DNA from: Orychophragmus violaceus
Taxonomy: Eukaryota; Streptophyta; Magnoliopsida; Brassicales; Brassicaceae
Assembly: GCA_030180135.1 (NCBI GenBank)
Contig: CM058236.1
Span: 8,763,357-8,827,356 of the forward strand
Length of the DNA stretch: 64,000 bases
Direction: 5' to 3'
A program made the position numbers and the translations under genes. The notes below the pieces were generated by a model. The model searched no databases and had not been told where the DNA came from. It saw only the letters and a program-made list of their open reading frames with translations. Positions 1 through 10,245 of this stretch are shown here, in pieces; within the stretch, counting starts at the first letter, position 1; each line of letters starts with the position of its first letter.

Positions 1-1612
1 GTAGACCAACGCGAACTCCCATAAGTCCTCCACCGTGTACCCGCTTGGACTTCTCCCAGGTAGTAACTCCTCCGGGAGCGTCGGGAAATTTCGGTAATAC
101 GTCAAATAGCGGCTTCTGCCCTACAATGACCCCTATCGCGATACCGACCCCATTCAGTTCGAGTTCAATGGTCACAGATCCAACCGGATCAAGAAACCGA
201 CCATTACCCGGGCCACCACCTTTCCCGAATAACTCTAATATCCGACCGAGGCAACTAGGAGGCTCTGCCTTCGCCTCGAGCTCGGGACTCCTTAACGGAT
301 CAAACACGGTTCAGTTCCGAACACCCCAGATCGACCAGACAAGGTCGGTCCCACCGATCGATCTCCTCGACCCCGTTTTCCGGAACAAACGTCAGGTCGG
401 GCATAAGCCCAGTTCACACCCGCAGAGGGCGATGAACACGATATGCTTAGACAATACATCGAGCAGGCTAAGGCCCAATTCAACAGTCTGAGCTCGAAAG
501 TTCACATGGAAACGAGCGCGGCTCCTGACATCGATCGAGTGATCGAAGAAACGCAACAAACACCGTTCACAGATCGGATCGCGTTTGCAAGGATCCGAGA
601 AATCAAGAAAACTAAGTTTCCAGAATTCTCTGGGAAATCAGACCCGAAAGCCCACATCAGGGCATTCCGACTAGCGATGGCAAGGGTGTACCTTACCGAT
701 GAGGAGAGAGAGCCGGCCTTCTGCAGGCTCTTCGCGGAAAACCTATCGGGCTCCGCCCTAGAATGGTTTGCCGGACTGGAAGAAGGGTCCATTGACAACT
801 TCACCCAGTTCATGACGGCTTTCCTCAAACAATACTCCGTCTTCATCGAGGAAAAGACTACTGAGGCAGCCCTATTTGGCGTCTCTCAAAAACCTGACGA
901 AACACTTCGCTCGTACATCGACCGATTTAAGGAAATAAAATCCAAAATCGCGAACCCACGAGACGAAGTAGCTATAGAAGCATTAAGACGAGGACTATGG
1001 TACTCAACCAGATTCTGCGAGGAAATAACAGTCCGCGAACCTCAAACGCTCGATGACGCCCTCCATCGCGCATCGGCCTTTGCTCGCCTCGAGGACGAAA
1101 CCACGACCCTCAGAGAAAAGAACCGAAAAGAAAAGAACCCGTCGGGCTCGCAGAATTCGAACTCGAAAAAGAATTCCCGTAAATCAGGGAACGTCAACGC
1201 GGTCGAGAGCTCGAAGAGCTCGAAGAAATTCGAGTTCGACAAGGAAAAATTCTGTGATTTCCACAATAAAAGAGGACACTCGACCGAAGATTGCTATACT
1301 CGAGCTAAAGCCGAGGCTTAAAAGCGAGAGTCCAAAATCAAGCAAGACTCCGAAGTCGAGGAGGAAACTCTGCCCGATAAAAAGGAAAACAAACAGACCA
1401 AGGAGTCGAACTCCAAAAAGCCTTCTCAGAACAAACGGGAACGGTCAAAAGAGCCGGAATCCCCCGAAACACTCCCTCAAGGGTTGCGAAAGCGAGTCGA
1501 GTTCATCCTCGGCGAGCTCAACCTAAGCGGCACTCCGGGAGGTTCGGCACTATCCCCGCCTCCGGCTCCTGCTAAAAGTTTACGCTCGAGAATCAATCTC
1601 CCTCGTCTCTGC

Positions 1613-1634
1613 GGGGGGGGGGGGGGGGGGGGGG
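1613..1634 (+). repeat. Homopolymer of 22 G
   Basis: Uninterrupted run of 22 G inside the gag-protease region of the Tat element. The duplicated copy has no G run at the equivalent place (13897-13914), where a 16-bp stretch of coding-like sequence is found instead. It may be an expansion, a repair scar or an assembly/sequencing artefact, and it has G-quadruplex potential. Confidence 0.9.
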
Positions 1635-1745
1635 TGTACGGGCTATACCCCCTAAACGAATCGACTTCATCTTCGGTGGCTCCAAGCTTTGCCGCGACTC
1701 GGTCAATTCGATCAAAGCTCTTCAAAGAAGAGTCGAGACCGACAG

Positions 1746-1750
1746 AGGGG
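1746..1750. repeat. Target-site duplication, left (agggg)
   Basis: agggg directly precedes the left LTR and is repeated directly after the right LTR. The uninterrupted paralogous site at about 14024-14036 (acag-agggggg-aaaa) contains the target once, which proves the insertion point. Confidence 0.95.
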
Positions 1751-2946
1751 TGATAGGTCGAGTTTTAATCCCTATTCTAAACTGCAAGTGCACAGTATAG
1801 TCAATGTAGTATATAGGGTTATCGAATCCACAGGGACACTTGGTCTCAAGAGAATCAAACCGTAGGAATTAATACTAGAAATAAGCAAGTAGTGATTGTA
1901 ATGAATTGCGGTGCAAGAAAGTAAACAGTAGCAGGAAATCGGTTTGTAAGCAATAAACTAAAAGCGTCAAGCCTAGGGTATTCTCAGGAAATCAGACAAG
2001 CAGACAAGTTAATCAGTCAGGATCAAATTAAACTCAGTTCTAGAACTCAAATCACGAAAATAGAATTAACCAAATCTCTTTGCGAAAACTCTCTAAGTCT
2101 AAGTGCAGTAATCCAAATCTCTTTGCAATTACTAACAAATTAAACTAGCATTAAGTTCAAGTTCGATATGTTCACAATTAAACTAAACCAAATCTCTTTG
2201 CGAATAATTCAATTGCTCAACCTAAATAGTTCAGATTCCTAAACCCCACTCTCGTGACGTATTTAGTAACCTAGGATCTAGATTCTAATTGATCAGGTTA
2301 GAACTAGCTTTAAGCACAATTTAGTTTGAAGAACATTCTAATCATATGAATCCTAACTGAATTAAACAAGTCTAGCAAGTCATCAAACCATAATGAGAAA
2401 CCCTAAACTCAACTATGGATCTACTCAGACATGATTGATGAAAACATAATCATAGAATAAATAGATTGCATATAAGAAATTAAAATATCAAAGGGGTTCG
2501 AAATCTTCTCCAAAATAAATCAATACAAGGAAAATAGATCAGCCCCAAAAGCTCTAAAAATCTCTTAGCTCTAAGTATCAAAGCGTATCTAAATTAAACA
2601 CCAAAAACTAGTATATATAGGCATAATCTCGGCTGGGGCTTCTGTGTAAATACTGAAAGTATCTTGGGCTTCTTTGCAAATCTTCAATACTTGTTACGCT
2701 GACGCGTACGGCCCATCTCGCGACTGCATCGACCGATGCACAATGCGTGTCGATCGATGCAACATCAAATAATCGAACAGTGAATAAAGCTCTCGGCCAA
2801 AACGTCCCAAAATGCCCAAAATGCTCCATATATCTCCAATTAGCTCCAAACCTGATTTAACCTGTAAAAGACTCTAAACTAATACAAAAGACTCTAAAAA
2901 CACAACTATATCATGGTATAAAGTGGGTAGAAACCATGATATATCA
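1751..2946 (-). repeat. Athila 3' LTR
   Basis: 1196 bp, begins tgataggtcg and ends gatatatca. It is identical to 10246-11441 except for c/a near 2672 and g/a near 2930. A TATA-like tatatata lies at 2612-2619 (minus-strand sense). A pair of CGACCG/CGATCG motifs lies at 2726-2763, upstream of that TATA on the minus strand. Confidence 0.97.
2726..2763. repeat. CGATCG-motif cluster 1 (3' LTR, two copies)
   Basis: gcatcgaccgatgca followed 6 bp later by gtgtcgatcgatgcaac. Both are near-palindromes around CGAYCG with TGC/GCA or GTGT arms. The companion string ctcgcgac lies just to the left. Identical to the 5' LTR cluster. Confidence 0.85.
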
Positions 2947-4234
2947 ACTCCCCCACACTTAGCCTTTGCTTGCCCTCAAGCAAAACAGAGAACTAAAATG
3001 CAGTGAAGAGGTTTGAAAACTCTTCAGAAACTCATTTTATCATAGAAGCAGCAGCATTCAGATTCCCCTTAGTAATCCACATGAAAGAATCAATCTACAG
3101 ACATCAAGACCAACATGTACTTCCCCCACACTTAGCAACTGTCCTAAGTAAACGCCACAATCACATTCAAGCATTCAAATTTACCCTACTGACTTCTGCA
3201 AGTATTTAAGTGCGGTCTCACCTAAGGAGTATCGATCTAAAGGCACATGGATTCTTACCTAGCCAGCTCTAGACCACCATACTATCTTTCTCTAGTCCCT
3301 TTCTTCTCTTTCCCTTCTTTAACAACTGATTTTTCCCCACTGGGTATCATTTTATTTTTTTTATCAGTGTTCTTCCCGTTATGGGGTGTACTTTGGACAC
3401 ATTCCATGGATCACATGAGAGATAATAGTGTTTGCTACTATTCCCATGACCACTTCGGAGTTACTAACTCATCCTCAGTTATTTATATTTTTTTTTACTT
3501 TACAGAAGGGGAGAAGGGGACTAAATAGGACAGGTTTACAGGCTGTGTCAGAACTAACAGGGAATTCGACATAAAGCATACCAAGCCCTTAGGTGAGAAA
3601 AATTAAAGTCAGTATTAAGGTGAAGTCAGTAAAGGATCCTCTGATACCTGAAGTGATATGGGTGTCCTCAGTAGGCTGATCTGTGATGGGGTTTTCTAAT
3701 AGTCATAGATAGATCTGCAGCTTCATCCCAATGGTCACTTAAGTTCCTGCAAATGCTGCTAATCTCCTCCAAAAATCATTGTTTCCTACTTAAACCAATT
3801 TTGACTCGAAAAACCAATTTTGAAAAATTTAACTGACTCTAAGAAAACAAAAGAAACTAATTAGTAGAACCTCCCCCACACTTAAAACACACTGTCCCCA
3901 GTAGTGTCAAGCAAGGGATTGGTTAAAGAAAAGAAAAATTAAAATAGTTGAATGGTTAGTTCTCTCGGGTTTTACCTCTGTCGCAGTCAGGCATCGATCG
4001 TTGCACTAGGTGCACCGACCGTTGCTGTGCGATTTCTGTTGTAACGATCGACACAAACGTGTGTCGATCGACGCAATGCGATTTTCACGAACCCTGCAAC
4101 CAAAAACTCACCAAACAGAAACAAAAACGTAAAATCTAGAAAAAATACTAAAATCAAAATGCAAAAACGAAAACAGTGGGTTGCCTCCCACTCAGCGCTT
4201 GTTTAAGGTCATTAGCTTGACCGTTTCAGCTGAT
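2947..4234 (-). other. Athila 3' untranslated region with three polypurine-like tracts
   Basis: Non-coding on the element strand: no env-like frame. Reading the plus strand, the tract ctcccccacactta occurs next to the LTR at 2949, and again (t/ctcccccacactta) at 3121 and 3871. The first is the expected plus-strand primer (minus sense gtgtgggggag); the other two are extra copies 172 and 922 bp upstream of it. CGATCG-motif cluster 2 is at 3991-4076. A 93-codon hydrophobic frame at 3247-3528 runs antisense and I do not consider it real. Confidence 0.75.
3991..4076. repeat. CGATCG-motif cluster 2 (3' UTR, four copies)
   Basis: Four 15-16 bp copies: gcatcgatcgttgca (3991), tgcaccgaccgttgc (4011), gtaacgatcgacaca (4041), gtgtcgatcgacgca (4061). 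The companion tgcgatt string follows copies two and four. Confidence 0.85.
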
Positions 4235-7200
4235 CTAGGTAGAGGGTGCATCATCCAGAGGAAAAATCTGACCTTCTGGAATCTCGGCTTTCGCCCAATA
4301 ATGTTTCACCCTCTGTCCATTCACAGTGAATTCAATACCATCCTTACTAGTTAGAACCACAGCTCCATACGGACGCACCGCTTTGATTGTAAAAGGGCCA
4401 GACCACCTTGATTTCAGCTTTCCTGGAAACAAATGCAGACGAGAGTTATATAAAAGTACCTGATCATTAGGCTCAAATTGTCTGGAGACAATCTTCTTGT
4501 CATGATATGCCTTAGTCCTTTCTTTGTACAGCTTTGAGTTCTCATAAGCAAAATGTCTAATCTCATCCAACTCATTAAGCTGCACTAATCTCCTTTCCGC
4601 AGCAGACTTAAGATCAAAGTTCATCTGTTTTACAGCCCATGCTGCTTTATGCTCAAGTTCCACTGGCAGATGACATGCTTTTCCATATAGCAGATGGAAT
4701 GGAGTGGTCCCAAGTGGTGTCTTGAATGCTGTCCTGTAAGCCCATAATGCATCATCCAACTTTGCTGCCCAATCCTTCCTTGTCTTTCCAACTGTCTTCT
4801 CAAGGATCTCTTTGATCTGTCTGTTAGAAACTTCTACTTTTCCACTAGTCTGAGGGTGATAAGGAGTAGCGACTCGATGATGAACTCCATGCTTCTTCAG
4901 CAGCTTTTCGAAGACCTTATTGATGAAATGAGATCCTCCATCACTTATCACTATACGAGGCACTCCAAATCTGGGAAATATGATGGTCTTAAACAGCTTA
5001 AGGACCACCGAAGAATCATTTGTTGGACTAGCTATTGCTTCGACCCATTTAGACACATAGTCCACAGCAACCAGAATAAATTTATTTCCATAGGACGAGG
5101 GAAAAGGACCCATGAAATCTATACCCCAGCAATCGAAAACCTCAACTTCCAGAATGAAATTCTGAGGCATCTCATGCTTCTTGCTGATTTTCCCTCTCCT
5201 TTGACAAACATCACACTGAGTGATGAAAGAATGAGCGTCTCTGAACATTGTAGGCCACCAGAAACCTGCTTGAAGAACTTTAGACACAGTCTTGAATGTA
5301 GCAAAATGTCCAGCATAATCTGATCCATGACAGTGGAAAAGGATGTCCGAAACTTCTGATTCAGCAATGCATCTCCTGTAAAGGCCATCTGAACAGTGTT
5401 TATAGAGATAAGGCTCATCCCAGTAGTATCTTCTAAGTTCCCTAAAGAACCTTTTCTTTTCATAGCCCTTTAGATCATCCGGTTCAGTCTCAGCAGCGAG
5501 GTAGTTAGCTATATCTGCATACCAGGGTCGATCAGAGGTAGCCACAGCAGAGATCTCGAAATCATAATTTCCAATTCTGATCTTAAAACATTCTCGGTTC
5601 GTATCAGGTGTGCATCGACCGTTGCGCGAGCATGTGTCGATCGTTGCTTCCCCGATACTTGTATCGACCGTTGCCAATGTAGCATCGATCGACACAAGGC
5701 GATCTTCCCGACAGTTCTGCAACTCATCTTCCAAATCCATCTCAGAAACTGTACCGACCATGTTGACGTTTTCCTCAGGCAAATAGTCATTTATGGGCAC
5801 GTCCTCCTCAACTAGCATCCTTGAAAGATGATCAGCAACTCCATTCTCAACTCCCTTCTTGTCCCTTACTTCGATATCAAACTCCTGAAGCAACAGAATC
5901 CATCTCAACAGCCTCGGCTTAGCATCTTTCTTCTGCATCAGATACTTCAGGGCTGAATGATCAGTATGAACAATCACTTTAGAGCCAACAAGATAGGGGC
6001 GGAATTTCTCGAAAGCAAAGACAACGGCTAGCAGTTCTTTCTCTGTGGTTGCATAGTTCTTCTGCGCATCATCTAGTGTCCTACTAGCATAATAGATAGC
6101 ATGAAGCTTTCTGTCCTTCTTCTGTCCTAGAACAGCTCCCACAGCAAAATCACTTGCATCACACATAACCTCAAAAGGTAAATCCCAATCTGGTGGCTGG
6201 ACTACTGGAGCACTCACTAAAGCCTGCTTGATTTGTTCAAATGCAGCCTTACAGTCTGCATTGAATTCAAATTTTGTATCCTTACACAGCAAGGCAGTTA
6301 GTGGCCTAGCAATCTTGCTGAAATCTTTGATGAACCGCCTATAGAAACCAGCATGTCCAAGAAAACTTCTTATGGCTTTAACAGAATCAGGTGCTTGCAG
6401 GTTTGTCATTACCTCAATCTTAGCGCGATCCACTTCGATCCCTGCTTCAGACACCTTATGTCCAAGAACAATACCATCTTTGACCATAAAATGGCACTTT
6501 TCCCAGTTAAGGACCAAGTGCTTCTCTTCGCATCTAGTCAGCACTTTGCACAGATTCTCTAGACATTCATTATAAGACGATCCGTAGACTGAGAAATCAT
6601 CCATAAATACCTCCATAAAGTCCTCAATCATATCAGTGAATATGGACATCATGCATCTCTGAAAAGTAGCAGGAGCATTGCAGAGTCCAAAAGGCATCCT
6701 ACGGTAAGCAAATGTGCCATATGGACAAGTGAAAGTAGTCTTTCCCTGATCTTCTGGGTGGATAGGAATCTGAAAGAAACCTGAGTATCCATCGAGGAAG
6801 CAGTAGTAAGGGTGATTTGCTAACCTCTCCAGCATCTGGTCAATGAAAGGTAAGGGAAAGTGATCCTTTCTAGTTGCAGCATTTAGTTTCCTGTAGTCTA
6901 TGCACATTCTGTGTCCCGTCACAGTCCTAGTAGGTATCAGCTCGTTCTTCTCATTCTTCACGACTGTAACTCCACCCTTCTTAGGCACTACATGGACTGG
7001 ACTTACCCAATCACTGTCTGAAATAGGATAGATGATCCCAGCATCCAGAAGCTTCATAATCTCTTTCTTAACCACTTCCTGGAGATTGGGATTAAGCCTT
7101 CTCTGATGCTCAATAGATGTCTTAGACTCATCCTCAAGATGTATCCGATGCATGCACAGCTTTGGTGAGATACCTGAAATGTCATCAAGAGAATAGCAAA

Positions 7201-9997
7201 GAGCCTTGCGATGCTTGCGCAGCTTGCTTAGCAGTAAAGTGAGCTCTGCGTTGTTCAAACTAGCGTTAACTATCACTGGATAAGTTGAATTAGGTCCAAG
7301 AAACGCGTACCTTAGCCCGGTTGGAAGTTGTTTCAAGTCTACCTTCGGAGCTTTTTCTTCTGCCCAGTCTGCGTCGCTTTGCAACGACCGATGCTTAGTA
7401 GGTGTCGATCGTTGCATCGTCGCGTCAGATACTTCAACTTGCATTGCAACTTCAACAGAATCCATCAGTCTTCTATAGCACATTGCTGGCTCGTCCTGCA
7501 GGTATTCCAACTCCATTATAGAGCTCAGTAAAGCTCTTTCCAGTGGATCTTCAGCATGTGACTGGTGAAAGTACTCTGCAGCTAATTCACTAAGTGTGTC
7601 CACATAGAAAGTCTGTCCGTCGATGGTTGGTCTCTTTACCAGCTTGTTCATATCAAAACTCATCTTCAGATCACCCACATTCAGAACTATCTTACCTCTC
7701 TGACAGTCAATCATTGCACCAGCTGTAGCTAAGAAAGATCTGCCCAAAATTAGTGGATCCTTTGGTTCCTGTCCATATTGTAGAACCACAAAGTCAGTAG
7801 GTATCGCGCATTGGCCGATAATTATAGGTACATCCTCCAATACTCCTTCGGGAATCCTGACCGTTCTGTCTGCTAGAACCAGTGATATCCTAGTGGGTCT
7901 GAAATCAGTCATACCGAGCCTCTTAGCAACTGAGAGAGGCATAAGGTTCACACTGGAACCAAGATCACATAAGGATCTTTCGAATCTCTCCCTGTAGATG
8001 GTGCAATCCAATACGAAGCTCCCAGGATCTTTCAATTTCTCAGGGGACCTGCCTTGAATCACTGCACTACATACCTCACTGATCATCATCACACTTTCTT
8101 CATCAGTCCATTTGCCAGCAAACATGTCTTTAAGGCATCTCCTCATCATTGGTGAAGTATCCATGGAGTCAAGCAAAGGCACTTCAACTTTCACCTTTTT
8201 TATCATCTCTTTGCATTTAGCATACTGCCTCTCGCTTTTAGCCTTCCTGGGATTCTTAGGATAGGGTACTTTAGGCTTGTACACCTTCTCTGCCGATTGC
8301 TTTGGATCCTCTGGCTTTTCATTCTCGGCAGTCGTCTTGCAACGATCGTTACTAGATTTGTGTCGATCGTTGCTGGGTGACTTCGCGACATCAGCTTCTT
8401 TGTTATCGCTTTGCGTCGACCGTTGCTTTGTAGCATCGATCGATGCATCGCGAATGTCACGGATTTCATCTTCTAACTCTTCAATTTCTGTGAGTTCTTC
8501 AACGCTCAGCTGCCTGTTCTGGTTGGGTAACAGTTCCTTACCACTTCTCAAAGTCACTGCATTGCATTGGTATTTGGGATTAGTGTCTGTTCTTCCTGGA
8601 AGATATCCATTTTCCCTCTGAGCATGTCCAGCAGTTCTCGCAACCTTAGCATCAAGCTCCTTCATATGTGTACTTAGACATTCAATCTTCCCATCTAGCT
8701 CCTTATGGACTGTATCTATTCTCTTGTGTATGTCTGCGGTACTCTTAATCTGTCCTTCCAGTAGCTTGTCCATCATTGCTGCCATCTTAGCTTCAAAATC
8801 AGATCCGTAGGCTCTCTGAGAACTATTGGTCTGTCCTCCACCAGAAAATCTGTTTCCAGATTGATATCCAAATCTGTTTCCTTGGAAACCAGATCCTCCG
8901 ATGTAATTCACATCTTCTCCCTGAGTGTCCTTCTCAGTCTGAATCACTTCTACTTCTTGAGCAAAATGGACAGCTTTCTTCTCACTTAGAAGAGTGTAGA
9001 TTTTGTCCATTCTGGACCTCAATTCAGCCATCTCTGAGTTATCAATACTTCCACCAGATTTCTTCCTCCTATCATCCATAGTCTTGCAGCTGTTGCTGCT
9101 AATCAAGTTCTCGATCAACTGCTTAGCTTGTGTAGGAGTCCTAGTGTTGAAGTTGGCATCACTAGAATTATCCAGCGCCTGCTGATACGGAAGATCTATT
9201 CCTCTGAAGAAGATACCAATCAGCTGAACTTCAGTGAATCCATGGTGCGGACAGTCACGCTGATACTGCTTAAATCTCATCCAGGCAGTCTTTAAAGGCT
9301 CCACAACTCCTTGGGAGAAAGTAAGTATGTCCTGTCTAGATTGGTCTGAACGCGCATTGTCATAGAAATGACGCAGGAACTCACTCTTTAAGGCTGCCCA
9401 AGTAGTATACTGACCATGTGCCAGTTGTCTCAGCCATGCACTAGCGTCTCCAGCAAGACTGTGCGGAAATAGCTTAAGGAACAGATAGTCCTGGCAAACT
9501 CCATCGTATTTCATACCAGTAACTATGTCCTCAAACTTATCTATGTGATCCATAGGCTGCTCTGATTGAAGACCATGAAAAGCAATCTGCCTCATCAGTT
9601 GGTAGTAGATAGTCTTTACCTCAAAGTCGTTCCTCTCAAAGGCAGGAAGCACTAAAGCTGCTCGGTTCGCATGAAACTCGTCAGGTCTGTTGTAATCAGC
9701 TAATGTCCTTTCACGGACAACCATCTGGCCCAGTAGCTCAGCTTCATCAGGGATCACTCGTCCCTCAGCATCAATCCTATGCCCAGCAGCATTGTAAGGA
9801 TTGTTCTCTGGATCCCTCAGGGTTCCATCAGCATCTGGTATCAAGATCAAGCGTTCTCGTACCATTCTCTCTCTCTTTTCCCTTCTGATTGTCCTTTCTA
9901 GACGTCCAAGTTCCTCTAGATTGAGATTAACCAAGCTCGAGTTCGGATTACTTCTAGTGTTCTGCGTTGGCATAAACTGTCTGTAATCGTCCAGCAA
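4235..9997 (-). CDS. Athila Gag-Pol polyprotein, 1920 aa, intact
   Basis: Single open frame encoding all proteins for reverse transcription and integration. Domains by approximate residue: capsid-type gag 115-230 (FHGLQSEQPMDHIDKFEDI, WLRQL); aspartic protease near 677 with CDLGSSVNLMP, i.e. DLG where DTG or DSG is usual, as is common in Athila; RT about 1000-1180 with MCIDYRKLNAATRKDHFPLP and catalytic VFMDDFSVYG near 1132; RNase H 1275-1390 (CDASDF, TEKELLA, HTDHSALKYL, VADHLSR); integrase zinc finger 1557-1600 (HCHGSDYAGH, CDVCQRRG) and core with D (GIDFMG), D (ISDGGSHF) and E (GKVEVSNR). No chromodomain is seen; the C-terminus has a WSGPF motif. The start at 9997 is the first ATG of the frame, 249 bases downstream of the 5' LTR. 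Repeat-motif clusters fall in three inter-domain linkers. No stop or frameshift is seen. Confidence 0.95.
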   Translation of the reverse strand: MLDDYRQFMPTQNTRSNPNSSLVNLNLEELGRLERTIRREKRERMVRERLILIPDADGTLRDPENNPYNAAGHRIDAEGRVIPDEAELLGQMVVRERTLADYNRPDEFHANRAALVLPAFERNDFEVKTIYYQLMRQIAFHGLQSEQPMDHIDKFEDIVTGMKYDGVCQDYLFLKLFPHSLAGDASAWLRQLAHGQYTTWAALKSEFLRHFYDNARSDQSRQDILTFSQGVVEPLKTAWMRFKQYQRDCPHHGFTEVQLIGIFFRGIDLPYQQALDNSSDANFNTRTPTQAKQLIENLISSNSCKTMDDRRKKSGGSIDNSEMAELRSRMDKIYTLLSEKKAVHFAQEVEVIQTEKDTQGEDVNYIGGSGFQGNRFGYQSGNRFSGGGQTNSSQRAYGSDFEAKMAAMMDKLLEGQIKSTADIHKRIDTVHKELDGKIECLSTHMKELDAKVARTAGHAQRENGYLPGRTDTNPKYQCNAVTLRSGKELLPNQNRQLSVEELTEIEELEDEIRDIRDASIDATKQRSTQSDNKEADVAKSPSNDRHKSSNDRCKTTAENEKPEDPKQSAEKVYKPKVPYPKNPRKAKSERQYAKCKEMIKKVKVEVPLLDSMDTSPMMRRCLKDMFAGKWTDEESVMMISEVCSAVIQGRSPEKLKDPGSFVLDCTIYRERFERSLCDLGSSVNLMPLSVAKRLGMTDFRPTRISLVLADRTVRIPEGVLEDVPIIIGQCAIPTDFVVLQYGQEPKDPLILGRSFLATAGAMIDCQRGKIVLNVGDLKMSFDMNKLVKRPTIDGQTFYVDTLSELAAEYFHQSHAEDPLERALLSSIMELEYLQDEPAMCYRRLMDSVEVAMQVEVSDATMQRSTPTKHRSLQSDADWAEEKAPKVDLKQLPTGLRYAFLGPNSTYPVIVNASLNNAELTLLLSKLRKHRKALCYSLDDISGISPKLCMHRIHLEDESKTSIEHQRRLNPNLQEVVKKEIMKLLDAGIIYPISDSDWVSPVHVVPKKGGVTVVKNEKNELIPTRTVTGHRMCIDYRKLNAATRKDHFPLPFIDQMLERLANHPYYCFLDGYSGFFQIPIHPEDQGKTTFTCPYGTFAYRRMPFGLCNAPATFQRCMMSIFTDMIEDFMEVFMDDFSVYGSSYNECLENLCKVLTRCEEKHLVLNWEKCHFMVKDGIVLGHKVSEAGIEVDRAKIEVMTNLQAPDSVKAIRSFLGHAGFYRRFIKDFSKIARPLTALLCKDTKFEFNADCKAAFEQIKQALVSAPVVQPPDWDLPFEVMCDASDFAVGAVLGQKKDRKLHAIYYASRTLDDAQKNYATTEKELLAVVFAFEKFRPYLVGSKVIVHTDHSALKYLMQKKDAKPRLLRWILLLQEFDIEVRDKKGVENGVADHLSRMLVEEDVPINDYLPEENVNMVGTVSEMDLEDELQNCREDRLVSIDATLATVDTSIGEATIDTCSRNGRCTPDTNRECFKIRIGNYDFEISAVATSDRPWYADIANYLAAETEPDDLKGYEKKRFFRELRRYYWDEPYLYKHCSDGLYRRCIAESEVSDILFHCHGSDYAGHFATFKTVSKVLQAGFWWPTMFRDAHSFITQCDVCQRRGKISKKHEMPQNFILEVEVFDCWGIDFMGPFPSSYGNKFILVAVDYVSKWVEAIASPTNDSSVVLKLFKTIIFPRFGVPRIVISDGGSHFINKVFEKLLKKHGVHHRVATPYHPQTSGKVEVSNRQIKEILEKTVGKTRKDWAAKLDDALWAYRTAFKTPLGTTPFHLLYGKACHLPVELEHKAAWAVKQMNFDLKSAAERRLVQLNELDEIRHFAYENSKLYKERTKAYHDKKIVSRQFEPNDQVLLYNSRLHLFPGKLKSRWSGPFTIKAVRPYGAVVLTSKDGIEFTVNGQRVKHYWAKAEIPEGQIFPLDDAPST
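5611..5697. repeat. CGATCG-motif cluster 3 (RNase H-integrase linker, four copies)
   Basis: tgcatcgaccgttgc (5611), tgtgtcgatcgttgc (5633), tgtatcgaccgttgc (5660), agcatcgatcgacacaa (5681). It lies in the coding sequence at about residues 1433-1462, between RNase H and integrase, followed by ggcgatctt. Confidence 0.85.
7380..7416. repeat. CGATCG-motif cluster 4 (protease-RT linker, two copies)
   Basis: tgcaacgaccgatgc (7380) and gtgtcgatcgttgca (7402), followed by tcgtcgcgtc. It lies at about residues 860-873, between protease and RT. Confidence 0.85.
8338..8446. repeat. CGATCG-motif cluster 5 (Gag-protease linker, four copies)
   Basis: tgcaacgatcgttac (8338), tgtgtcgatcgttgc (8359), tgcgtcgaccgttgc (8412), agcatcgatcgatgca (8431), with cttcgcgac and atcgcgaat companions. 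It lies at about residues 517-553, in a low-complexity hydrophilic linker. Confidence 0.85.
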
Positions 9998-10082
9998 CGA
10001 TCGATGCTATCAGTGCAACGATCGGTTCAATCTCAGAATCGCCTAGTGTCGATCGACGCAAGATGTGCAACGGTCGACGCAA
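9993..10082. repeat. CGATCG-motif cluster 6 (5' leader, four copies)
   Basis: agcaacgatcgatgc (9993), tgcaacgatcggttc (10014), gtgtcgatcgacgca (10046), gtgcaacggtcgacgcaa (10065), with gaatcgcc and ggcgatttc companions. It starts inside the first codons of Gag-Pol and extends into the leader. Confidence 0.85.
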
Positions 10083-10245
10083 GGCGATTTCGGTACCTGC
10101 GACAGAAAGAATCAGAGAAAAGAATCAGTAAAATCAAAATAAAACAAAAACGAAAAGCAAAAACAAAAACGAAAAATTTCTAGTAAAACCCTAAGTTCGG
10201 TCCTATCGAAGACTCAAAGAGTCCCCGGCAACGGCGCCAAAAACT
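9998..10245 (-). other. Athila leader with tRNA-Asp primer-binding site
   Basis: The plus strand at 10222-10239 reads tccccggcaacggcgcca, identical to the 3' end (with CCA) of plant tRNA-Asp(GUC) as I know it, so the element transcript carries the complementary 18-nt primer site. Six bases separate it from the 5' LTR. The rest is an A-rich leader with motif cluster 6 next to the Gag start. Confidence 0.92.

Larger units (their letters stand above)
45..1750 (+). pseudogene. Tat element gag (broken)
   Basis: Structural capsid/nucleocapsid protein of the Tat element. A proline/serine-rich N-terminal part is open from 45 in one frame. The core (443-1321, 292 codons) is in another frame and holds the retrotransposon gag domain (around residues 60-190: PEFSGKSDPKAHIRAF, LSGSALEWF, LRSYIDRF), then a basic region and a knuckle-like CDFHNKRGHSTEDC. 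A TAA at 1319-1321 ends the frame, but basic, lysine-rich coding-like sequence continues to about 1600, so I read it as an internal stop. A further frame change lies before the FIFGGSKLCRDSVNSIKAL block at 1664-1720, a conserved Tat segment ahead of the protease. The frame is cut at 1750 by the Athila insertion and resumes at 11447. Confidence 0.8.

Noticed and set aside
2608..2829. 73-codon frame in the LTR (repeated at 11103-11324)
   Set aside because: Present in both LTRs only because the LTRs are duplicates; it overlaps promoter and motif sequence and has no domain.
3247..3528. 93-codon hydrophobic open frame on the plus strand, possible env-like or membrane protein
   Set aside because: It runs antisense to the Athila element in its 3' untranslated region, is T-rich by composition, and has no recognisable motif.
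4856..5323. 155-codon plus-strand frame, and other plus-strand frames between 6353 and 9986
   Set aside because: Shadows of the intact minus-strand Gag-Pol frame.
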